Source: Piscibacillus halophilus
Lineage (GTDB): Bacteria > Bacillota > Bacilli > Bacillales > Alkalibacillaceae
DNA: 64,000 nucleotides
Reading direction: 5' to 3'
Assembly: GCF_900110685.1 (NCBI RefSeq)
Contig: NZ_FOES01000006.1
Coordinates: 1-64,000 of the forward strand
The number at the start of each line of letters is the position of its first letter. Positions within the stretch are counted from its first letter, which is position 1. Positions 57,111 to 64,000 of the stretch are shown piece after piece. The translations under genes and the position numbers were made by a program. The notes under the pieces are model-generated. The model saw nothing but the letters and a program-made list of their open reading frames with translations. It ran no database searches and was not told the DNA's origin.

Positions 57111-59624
57111 TTGGATCAACAACGACCAAAAGTAGAAGAAATTAATATTAGCCAGGAAATGCGAACTTCGTTTTTAGATTATGCCATGAGTGTTATTGTT
57201 TCACGTGCTCTACCAGATGTTCGTGATGGTTTAAAACCTGTACACAGACGTATTTTATATGCTATGCATGATTTAGGGATGCATGCGGATAAAGCTTACA
57301 AGAAATCAGCACGTATTGTTGGTGAAGTAATCGGTAAGTATCACCCACACGGTGACTCTGCTGTATACGAAGCAATGGTACGTATGGCACAGGATTTTAA
57401 CTTCCGTAATATGCTCGTAGATGGTCACGGAAACTTCGGTTCTGTCGATGGTGATTCAGCTGCGGCGATGCGTTATACAGAAGCTAGAATGTCGAAAATA
57501 TCGATGGAACTGCTTCGTGATATTAATAAAAATACAATAGATTATAATGATAACTATGATGGCACTGAGAAAGAACCTGTTGTCCTACCGGCGAAATTCC
57601 CGAACCTTTTAGTAAATGGCGCTTCAGGGATTGCGGTTGGTATGGCTACTAATATTCCACCACATCAATTAGGGGAAGTGATTGATGCGGTATTAGCTGT
57701 CAGTGAAAATCCTGATATTAGCATAGAAGATTTAATGACCTATTATTTACATGGTCCGGATTTTCCAACTGGTGGAATGATCTTAGGAAGAAGTGGTATC
57801 CGCCAAGCTTATGAGACAGGTAAAGGATCACTTACGATTCGCTCTAAAGCGGACATTGTTGAAAAATCGAATGGTAAAACAACGATTATTGTAACTGAGA
57901 TTCCTTTTCAAGTTAATAAAGCTAGGTTAATTGAGAAGATTGCAGAGTTAGTACGTGATAAGAAAATAGAAGGTATTACAGACTTACGTGACGAATCAGA
58001 CCGTGAAGGGTTACGAATCGTCATTGAATTACGTCGTGATGCAAATGCCAATGTGGTTCTAAATAATTTATATAAACAAACATCACTACAAACATCATTT
58101 GGTATTAACATGCTAGCTCTTGTAAACGGAAGACCGCAAGTTCTAAATATTAAACAAACACTCGAATATTATTTAGAACACCAAAAAGAAATCATTACTC
58201 GACGTACTAAATATGACCTTGAAAAAGCTGAAGCTCGTGCTCATATTCTAGAAGGTTTAAGGATTGCCCTTGATCATTTAGATGAAGTCATTGAGTTAAT
58301 TCGCCAATCTCAAACTACAGATGAAGCACGTGACGGCTTAATGTCTCGCTTCGGATTATCTGAAAAGCAAGCGCAAGCCATTTTAGATATGCGTTTGCAA
58401 CGTTTAACTGGTTTAGAACGTGAAAAAATAGATAACGACTACAAAGAAGTTAAAGAATTAATTGCGGAGTTAAAAGCTATTTTAGCAGACGAACAAAAAG
58501 TTTTAGATATTATTAAAGAAGAGCTTCTCGAAATTAAAGAAAGGTATAATGATACACGCCGTACTGAAATAACAGTTGGTGGAACAGACTTCATTGAAGA
58601 TGAAGACTTAATTCCAGAAGAAACGGTCATTATCAGCTTAACGCATCGAGGCTATATAAAACGTTTACCAGCGGCCACTTACCGTGCACAACGCCGTGGC
58701 GGTCGAGGTATTCAGGGGATGGGTACGAATGATGAAGACTTTGTCGAACATCTTCTTTCGACCTCTACCCACGATACACTATTATTCTTTACGAATAAGG
58801 GTAAAGTGTACCGAGCAAAAGGGTATGAAATCCCTGAGTTTAGCCGTACTGCCAAAGGGATTCCAATCGTTAACGTCTTACAAGTTGAAAAGGACGAGTG
58901 GGTCAATGCTGTGATTAGCGTCAAGGAGTTCGATGCGGATTGGTTCCTCTTCTTTACAACGAAAAATGGATTATCAAAACGCACATCGTTAGAGAATTTT
59001 GCTAATATAAGACGCGGTGGATTAAGAGCTATTAATTTACGTGAAGATGATGAATTAATTTCTGTTCGTTTAACCGATGGCGATAAAGATATGATGATTG
59101 CGACGAAGAATGGATTGCTCATTCGCTTCCATGAGAGTGATGTTCGCTCGATGGGACGTACAGCTTCAGGTGTTAAAGGAATCACTTTAAAAGAAGGTGA
59201 CGAAGTTGTATCGATGGAAATCATCAATAAAAATGTTGACCTCTTAACGGTTACATCTAAAGGTTATGGTAAACGAACACCAGAAGATGAGTATCGTCTT
59301 CAAAATCGTGGTGGTAAAGGGATTATTACTTGTAAATTAAGTGATAAAAACGGCCATGTTGTAGCGGTTAAACCTGTAACAGGTGAGGAAGACCTCATCC
59401 TTATGACGGCCAGTGGAGTTCTGATTAGAATGTCTTCAGACTCGATTTCAAAAACAGGACGTAACACTCAAGGTGTTAAACTGATTCGTTTAGGAGAACA
59501 AGAAGAAGTTGCAACCGTGGCGCGTGTTGAAAAAGAAGAGCCTGAAGAAGATGAAGAGATCCAAGAATCCGAAGAGAACATAGAAACTGAATCAGCCAAT
59601 GAAGATGAAACAACTGAAGAGTAA
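57111..59624 (+). CDS. gyrA: DNA gyrase subunit A
   Basis: An 837-residue gyrase subunit. The quinolone-resistance region is wild-type like: [22 protein letters not shown] with S83 and E87, and catalytic Y122 in [10 protein letters not shown], same numbers as in E. coli. The C-terminal beta-pinwheel has the GyrA box [11 protein letters not shown] near residue 530. A very acidic tail (about 35 residues, rich in Glu) ends the protein. The start is TTG at 57111 after GGGAGGT. A terminator follows. Introduces negative supercoils with GyrB. Confidence 0.99.
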   Translation: MDQQRPKVEEINISQEMRTSFLDYAMSVIVSRALPDVRDGLKPVHRRILYAMHDLGMHADKAYKKSARIVGEVIGKYHPHGDSAVYEAMVRMAQDFNFRNMLVDGHGNFGSVDGDSAAAMRYTEARMSKISMELLRDINKNTIDYNDNYDGTEKEPVVLPAKFPNLLVNGASGIAVGMATNIPPHQLGEVIDAVLAVSENPDISIEDLMTYYLHGPDFPTGGMILGRSGIRQAYETGKGSLTIRSKADIVEKSNGKTTIIVTEIPFQVNKARLIEKIAELVRDKKIEGITDLRDESDREGLRIVIELRRDANANVVLNNLYKQTSLQTSFGINMLALVNGRPQVLNIKQTLEYYLEHQKEIITRRTKYDLEKAEARAHILEGLRIALDHLDEVIELIRQSQTTDEARDGLMSRFGLSEKQAQAILDMRLQRLTGLEREKIDNDYKEVKELIAELKAILADEQKVLDIIKEELLEIKERYNDTRRTEITVGGTDFIEDEDLIPEETVIISLTHRGYIKRLPAATYRAQRRGGRGIQGMGTNDEDFVEHLLSTSTHDTLLFFTNKGKVYRAKGYEIPEFSRTAKGIPIVNVLQVEKDEWVNAVISVKEFDADWFLFFTTKNGLSKRTSLENFANIRRGGLRAINLREDDELISVRLTDGDKDMMIATKNGLLIRFHESDVRSMGRTASGVKGITLKEGDEVVSMEIINKNVDLLTVTSKGYGKRTPEDEYRLQNRGGKGIITCKLSDKNGHVVAVKPVTGEEDLILMTASGVLIRMSSDSISKTGRNTQGVKLIRLGEQEEVATVARVEKEEPEEDEEIQESEENIETESANEDETTEE

Positions 59625-59642
59625 AACAGTTATTTAGCATCA

Positions 59643-59668
59643 AGAAAACTCGTCTTTAAGGCGAGTTT
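59643..59668 (+). terminator. terminator of gyrA
   Basis: AAAACTCG and CGAGTTTT form the stem around CTTTAAGG, followed by CTTT. Confidence 0.8.
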
Positions 59669-59705
59669 TCTTTATATAACTTTAGTTTGGGGAGAGGGGA
59701 ATAAC

Positions 59706-60809
59706 ATGAAAGTTCTTCCACAGGATTTAGTTCCAGGTTGTCTACTAATTAAAGATGTGATGGGGAAAACCGTTTATCCAATTATACCTAAAAATACAGT
59801 TATTGAACCCATTCATATTAAAGTACTAAATGATTTTCAGGTCCCTTATGTTGAAGTAGCTTCTCGCTTAGTAAGTGGAGATTCTTATGATGCTAAAGAA
59901 GTGGACCCTAATGAAGTAGAGAACGAAGAAACGATGGTTAAAGATCGCTCTCAGTCAAGTCACGCATTTTTTGATTATTATGTTCATGCTGTAAAAGAAA
60001 CGAAGTTAATGTTTGAAAACTGGGAAAAGCACCCTCAATTAGATATAAATAACATACGTCAACTTATTTCACCATTAGTTGCAAAAGGTGAAGAATCGAT
60101 CAAAAGTATTCTTGAATTACACCATTATAATGAAAAACAAAATTATTATTATCACCACATGGTCGCAATAGCAGTCATCTCAGCTTTTATTGCTAATAAA
60201 CTTAAATATGAAAAATCAGAACGTATGCAAATAGCCTTAGCAGCTTTTCTAAGTGATGCTGGTATGGTGAAAGAAGGGTCCCATGTTTATAAAAAAGATG
60301 ATGTGTTGTCAGAGGCTGAATATGAGAGAATTCAAAATCATCCTATTTTATCTTATAGAATGATTGAACATGAACCCTATTTAAGTAAAAATATAAAATT
60401 GGCTGTGTTGCAGCATCATGAACGCTTGGATGGTAGTGGATATCCATTAGGAATCCATAATGATAAATTACATCCATACGCTAAGATTATAGCTGTTAGC
60501 GATATGTTCCATGCTATGACTTCTGAAAGAAACTACCGTAAGAAACAGTCTCCTTTTAAAGTGATTGAGGAGATGATGAAGGATCAACTTGGAAAGTTAG
60601 ATATGAAAGTGGTAGAAGCACTAGTTCAATCTATTGTTTATTTTTCAAACGGAACTAAAGTAAGGTTAACGAATAACGATATTGGTGAAATCGTGTTTAT
60701 TGATGATAAACATCCTACTCGACCAATGGTAAAAAAAGAATCAAGCGAAGAAATCATTCATTTACTTCATAATCAAAACTTATATATTGAGGAAATTTTA
60801 AATTCTTAG
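59706..60809 (+). CDS. HD-GYP-like protein with altered HD motif
   Basis: A 367-residue cytoplasmic protein with an N-terminal 100-residue region and an HD-GYP domain near residues 145-300. Kept: the first His pair YYYHHMVAIAV, QNHPILSYRMI, QHHERLDGSGYP and VSDMFHAMTSERNYRK. Changed: the key HDIGK is SDAGM, so the His of the HD pair and the Lys are lost. Ordinary family members hydrolyse cyclic di-GMP; this copy may have lost or changed metal binding. It lies between gyrA and dacA, with GGGGAGAGGGG as ribosome site and its own terminator. Confidence 0.88.
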   Translation: MKVLPQDLVPGCLLIKDVMGKTVYPIIPKNTVIEPIHIKVLNDFQVPYVEVASRLVSGDSYDAKEVDPNEVENEETMVKDRSQSSHAFFDYYVHAVKETKLMFENWEKHPQLDINNIRQLISPLVAKGEESIKSILELHHYNEKQNYYYHHMVAIAVISAFIANKLKYEKSERMQIALAAFLSDAGMVKEGSHVYKKDDVLSEAEYERIQNHPILSYRMIEHEPYLSKNIKLAVLQHHERLDGSGYPLGIHNDKLHPYAKIIAVSDMFHAMTSERNYRKKQSPFKVIEEMMKDQLGKLDMKVVEALVQSIVYFSNGTKVRLTNNDIGEIVFIDDKHPTRPMVKKESSEEIIHLLHNQNLYIEEILNS

Positions 60810-60810
60810 A

Positions 60811-60852
60811 AAGGCTATTAACCAAGGATTCCTTTGGTTAATAGCCTTTTTA
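60811..60852 (+). terminator. terminator of the HD-GYP gene
   Basis: AAGGCTATTAACCAA (60811-60825) pairs with TTGGTTAATAGCCTT (60834-60848), then TTTT. Confidence 0.92.
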
Positions 60853-61015
60853 TTACTGTTGAAAACACTGGTTGTAACAACAAATTTTAGTAGATTTAGT
60901 AGGAATCCTGACTCATTTATGGCATTTTAATTAATTTGTCTAAATTACCAATGAGAACGTCCTATAAATCATGTATAATGATTACGTAAAAGAAATTTAA
61001 TGGGGGAAGACACAC

Positions 61016-62341
61016 ATGAAAAAAAGTTATCACACACTAAAATTATGGACAATCATAGCTATTTTTGCATTTTGCTCTTTATATATAGCTCCTCTAGCTT
61101 CACAGGCAAGTTCGTTTGACGTTGAAGCGGAATCAGCTATTTTAGTTGATTTTGAAACCGGTGAAGTGCTATTTGCTAAAGAAGCAGATATTTCATTACC
61201 ACCTGCTAGTATGACGAAAATGATGACGGAATACTTAGTATTAGAAGCCATTAATAATGGTGATATTACTTGGGAGACAACAACTGAAATTAGTGATTAT
61301 GCTTATAGTATTTCAGCTAATAATAATTTCTCAGGTGTAGGACTTCGTCAAAATGTTGATTATACTGTAAAAGATTTATATGACGCCATGGTAATTTATT
61401 CTGATAATGCAACAACCATTGCTTTAGCTGAGTTAATCGCAGGTTCTGAAGGCGAATTTGTAAAAATGATGAACGCCAAAGCAGAGGAATTAGGCTTAAG
61501 AGATTATGAGTTTGTGAACTCAACAGGTCTTAATAATGGATCATTAGGGGATAACTATCCTGAAGGAACAGATCCTGAAGGTGAAAATCTAATGTCAGCA
61601 CGTGATACAGCTAAATTAGCTTATCATTTAATTAAAGATTACTCTGAAGTATTAGATGTTTCTAGTATTCCGAATAAAAAATTTGAAGGACATTCCATGG
61701 ATAACTGGAACTGGATGTTACCAGAACATGACAGTCAAAATTTTAAACAGTTTTCATATGAAGGTCTTGATGGCCTTAAAACAGGACATACAGATTTAGC
61801 TGGTTATACATTTACAGGAACAGCTGAACGAGATGGACAACGCCTGATTTCTGTTGTTATGAGAACCAATAGTATTGAGAAACGTTTTACAGAGACAGCT
61901 AAATTATTAGATTATGGATTTAATAATTTTCAAAGTGCTACCTTAATTGAAGCAGGGCATCAAATTGAAGATGAATCAACTTTACCTGTTGCAAAAGGTA
62001 AAGAAAAAGCAGTACAAGTAGAAGCAGGAGAAGATCTTCAACAAATCATTAAAGATGGAGAAGAAGAAAATTATTCAGTTGTGTACGAATTTGATGAAGA
62101 CGTGCTCAATGAGGACGGTACAATCGAAGCGCCATTTGAAGCTGGTACTGAGGTTGGAAAAGTCGTTTTAACATATGACGGAGAAGAAGATTTTGGTCAT
62201 TTAATTGATGGAGAAGAAGTATCTGTCCCGCTTGTTACATCGGATGGGGTTGAAAAGTCTAACTGGTTTGTATTAATGTTACAAGCAGTAGGAGATTTTT
62301 TCGTTGACCTATTTGAAAGCATTAAAGGGTTATTTAATTAA
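61016..62341 (+). CDS. dacA: D-alanyl-D-alanine carboxypeptidase (PBP5)
   Basis: A 441-residue penicillin-binding protein that removes the terminal D-Ala from peptidoglycan stem peptides. Signal peptide residues 1-32; active-site S65-M-T-K68, S129-D-N131 and K255-T-G257. A C-terminal beta domain and an amphipathic helix ([14 protein letters not shown]) anchor it to the membrane. TGGGGGAA ahead of the ATG at 61016. pdxS follows 23 bp later; B. subtilis has the same dacA-pdxS-pdxT order. Confidence 0.97.
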   Translation: MKKSYHTLKLWTIIAIFAFCSLYIAPLASQASSFDVEAESAILVDFETGEVLFAKEADISLPPASMTKMMTEYLVLEAINNGDITWETTTEISDYAYSISANNNFSGVGLRQNVDYTVKDLYDAMVIYSDNATTIALAELIAGSEGEFVKMMNAKAEELGLRDYEFVNSTGLNNGSLGDNYPEGTDPEGENLMSARDTAKLAYHLIKDYSEVLDVSSIPNKKFEGHSMDNWNWMLPEHDSQNFKQFSYEGLDGLKTGHTDLAGYTFTGTAERDGQRLISVVMRTNSIEKRFTETAKLLDYGFNNFQSATLIEAGHQIEDESTLPVAKGKEKAVQVEAGEDLQQIIKDGEEENYSVVYEFDEDVLNEDGTIEAPFEAGTEVGKVVLTYDGEEDFGHLIDGEEVSVPLVTSDGVEKSNWFVLMLQAVGDFFVDLFESIKGLFN

Positions 62342-62364
62342 AGAAAATTCTAGGGGGTTTCTTA

Positions 62365-63249
62365 ATGAGTAATATCGGTACTGATCGTGTTAAAAGAGGC
62401 ATGGCGGAAATGCAAAAAGGCGGCGTTATTATGGACGTTGTCAATGCAGAACAAGCTAAAATTGCAGAAGAAGCAGGGGCAGTAGCGGTCATGGCGTTAG
62501 AACGTGTGCCAGCAGATATCCGTGCTGCTGGTGGAGTAGCTCGTATGGCTGATCCAACCATTGTTGAAGAAGTCATGAATGCGGTTTCTATTCCTGTTAT
62601 GGCAAAAGCCCGTATCGGTCATATTGTAGAAGCGAGAGTATTAGAAGCGATGGGTGTAGATTACATTGATGAAAGTGAAGTTTTAACACCAGCAGATGAT
62701 TTATACCACATCAATAAACGTGATTACACGGTTCCATTTGTATGTGGATGCCGAAATTTAGGCGAAGCTGTTCGTCGAATTGGTGAAGGTGCATCTATGT
62801 TACGGACGAAAGGTGAACCAGGAACAGGCAATATCGTGGAAGCCGTTCGTCATATGCGTGAAGTTCAAAAACAAATCAAAGAAGTATCGAATATGGCAGA
62901 AGATGAACTAATGGTCTATGCGAAAGAAAACGGTGCTTCTTATGAAGTGTTATTAGATATTCGTGAGAGTGGACGTCTCCCTGTTGTAAACTTTGCAGCA
63001 GGTGGAATTGCGACACCTGCAGACGCAGCTTTAATGATGCAATTAGGTGCAGACGGAGTATTCGTAGGTTCAGGAATCTTTAAATCTGATCAACCTGAGA
63101 AATTTGCGAAATCGATTGTAGAAGCGACTACCCATTATGATGATTACGAATTAATTGGAAAATTATCTAAAGGGTTAGGTACCGCTATGCCAGGTATTGA
63201 AATGTCGACATTAACAGATACTGATCGTATGCAAGATCGCAGTGAATAG
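62365..63249 (+). CDS. pdxS: pyridoxal 5'-phosphate synthase subunit PdxS
   Basis: A 294-residue TIM-barrel synthase that builds PLP from ribose 5-phosphate, glyceraldehyde 3-phosphate and ammonia. Marks: [20 protein letters not shown] with the Schiff-base region, [49 protein letters not shown] (in parts), and the phosphate site [20 protein letters not shown]. Works as a dodecamer with PdxT. The ATG at 62365 has TAGGGGG in front; cotranscribed with pdxT. Confidence 0.99.
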   Translation: MSNIGTDRVKRGMAEMQKGGVIMDVVNAEQAKIAEEAGAVAVMALERVPADIRAAGGVARMADPTIVEEVMNAVSIPVMAKARIGHIVEARVLEAMGVDYIDESEVLTPADDLYHINKRDYTVPFVCGCRNLGEAVRRIGEGASMLRTKGEPGTGNIVEAVRHMREVQKQIKEVSNMAEDELMVYAKENGASYEVLLDIRESGRLPVVNFAAGGIATPADAALMMQLGADGVFVGSGIFKSDQPEKFAKSIVEATTHYDDYELIGKLSKGLGTAMPGIEMSTLTDTDRMQDRSE

Positions 63250-63263
63250 AAAGGGTTATACTC

Positions 63264-63857
63264 ATGCTTAAAATTGGAGTATTAGGCTTACAAGGCGCTT
63301 TCAGAGAGCATAAGCAGTCAATAGAAGCTTGTGGCCATGAAGCGTTAATCATCAAAAAGAAAGAACAATTACAAGAAGTTGACGGCCTGATTTTACCTGG
63401 TGGAGAAAGTACGACGATGAGACGTTTGATTGAACGTTATGATTTTTTTGAAGCCTTACAACAATTTGGTCAATCAGGCAAACCGATTTTTGGAACCTGT
63501 GCAGGTCTTATACTTTTAGCAACCAATATACAAGGTCAAGATGATGCACATCTAAAATTAATGGATATGGTGGTCGCCCGCAATGCCTTTGGGAGACAAC
63601 GAGAAAGCTTTGAGACTAAGCTTAATATTAAAGGTGTAACAGACGATTTTGAAGCGGTTTTTATTAGAGCACCCTATATCGCAGAAGTGAAAGAAGATAC
63701 AGAAGTATTAGCGACTTATGATGGAAAAATTGTCGCTGCCCAACAAAAGCATTATTTAGCAGCGGCATTTCATCCAGAGTTAACCGACGACCATCATTTA
63801 GTCCAATATTTTATTGAAATGGTAAAAAAATATAAGTTAAAACTTGCAGCCCATTAA
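63264..63857 (+). CDS. pdxT: pyridoxal 5'-phosphate synthase glutaminase PdxT
   Basis: A 197-residue class I glutaminase that feeds ammonia to PdxS. Triad: Cys in [11 protein letters not shown] near residue 79, and His-Glu in [10 protein letters not shown] near 170. GLQGAFREH and [12 protein letters not shown] form the glutamine site. 14 bp after pdxS. Followed by a T-box leader, as expected for the serS gene that normally comes next. Confidence 0.99.
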   Translation: MLKIGVLGLQGAFREHKQSIEACGHEALIIKKKEQLQEVDGLILPGGESTTMRRLIERYDFFEALQQFGQSGKPIFGTCAGLILLATNIQGQDDAHLKLMDMVVARNAFGRQRESFETKLNIKGVTDDFEAVFIRAPYIAEVKEDTEVLATYDGKIVAAQQKHYLAAAFHPELTDDHHLVQYFIEMVKKYKLKLAAH

Positions 63858-63886
63858 AAAAACGGTTATATTATAATACAAATAGT

Positions 63887-64000
63887 GAAATGCATCGATG
63901 GGAACTAGTAATAAATAAGCTTTTTTCAGAGAGCTGGTGGCCGCTGTGAACCAGTATAAGCTGTTTATGAATCCATCCCTGAGCAGGTTAGCTGAAAGAT
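63887..64000 (+). promoter_or_regulatory. T-box leader, 5' part (cut by window edge)
   Basis: Stem I elements are visible: GATGGGAACTAGTA near 63897, CAGAGAGCTGGTGG near 63929, GCTGTGAACCAG near 63943, and AATCCATCCCTGAGCAGG near 63969. By position it should regulate seryl-tRNA synthetase (serS); TCC in AATCCATCC may be the serine specifier. The antiterminator lies beyond the window. A TATAAT at 63871-63876 is a candidate -10. Confidence 0.75.

Noticed and set aside
57188-57205. parS-like TGTTTCACGTG in gyrA
   Set aside because: Only the left part and centre match (followed by CTCT), so it is not a palindrome; the protein sequence VIVSRAL explains it.
58712-59227. 171-codon minus-strand open frame inside gyrA
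   Set aside because: Shadow of the strongly coding gyrA frame; low-complexity Ser-rich translation typical of antisense frames.

Overview
The window is the origin-of-replication neighbourhood of a low-GC, endospore-forming Bacillaceae chromosome, most like the halotolerant or alkaliphilic genera around Bacillus, Halobacillus and Virgibacillus; I cannot name the genus from sequence alone. The evidence is the conserved block rlmH-walRKHIJ/htrA-purA-dnaC-rplI-gdpP-yybS-rpsR-ssb-rpsF-ychF-yyaC-spo0J/soj/noc-rsmG-mnmG-mnmE-jag-spoIIIJ-rnpA-rpmH on the minus strand. It meets dnaA-dnaN-yaaA-recF-remB-gyrB-gyrA-HD-GYP-dacA-pdxS-pdxT and a T-box leader on the plus strand. Replication therefore starts near 50.0-52.0 kb and both arms are transcribed away from it.

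Bases 1-14645 are an accessory, decaying region. It opens with the 3' end of an ISL3-family insertion sequence. It holds a class I fructose-bisphosphate aldolase, DUF421 and SSS-family membrane proteins, a secreted M14 carboxypeptidase, a chemoreceptor and a GntR/ABC operon. Several genes are visibly broken or fused: a DUF4386 gene and an AraC gene that have both lost their 5' ends at one junction, a VOC protein fused in frame to the tail of a vanadium haloperoxidase, and an aldo/keto reductase with a one-base frameshift. A free-standing LAGLIDADG endonuclease gene has a well-formed sigma-A promoter whose -35 box overlaps a LexA-like box.

Bases 14889-49919 (minus strand) carry core functions. 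These are cell-wall homeostasis (WalRK, YycHI, YycJ, HtrA, an adjacent M23 hydrolase with WalR-like boxes), purine synthesis, the replicative helicase, c-di-AMP hydrolysis (GdpP), the S6-SSB-S18 operon with its leader, chromosome segregation (ParAB, Noc and three perfect parS sites), tRNA modification (MnmE/G) and membrane insertion (SpoIIIJ/Jag). A tandem ATP-grasp pair of unknown substrate sits beside the segregation genes.

The most unusual structures are non-coding. (1) Two unrelated intergenic arrays both have a 21-bp period with a conserved core and variable spacer: 26511-26657 (7 exact units) and about 47607-47772 (8 units). Each lies directly beyond the terminator of the upstream minus-strand gene. 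(2) A dense group of DnaA boxes lies in and beside rlmH, 35 kb from oriC. (3) All three parS sites lie in longer palindromes that resemble intrinsic terminators. The bipartite oriC flanking dnaA shows DnaA boxes, DnaA-trio-like triplets and an AT-rich unwinding region.
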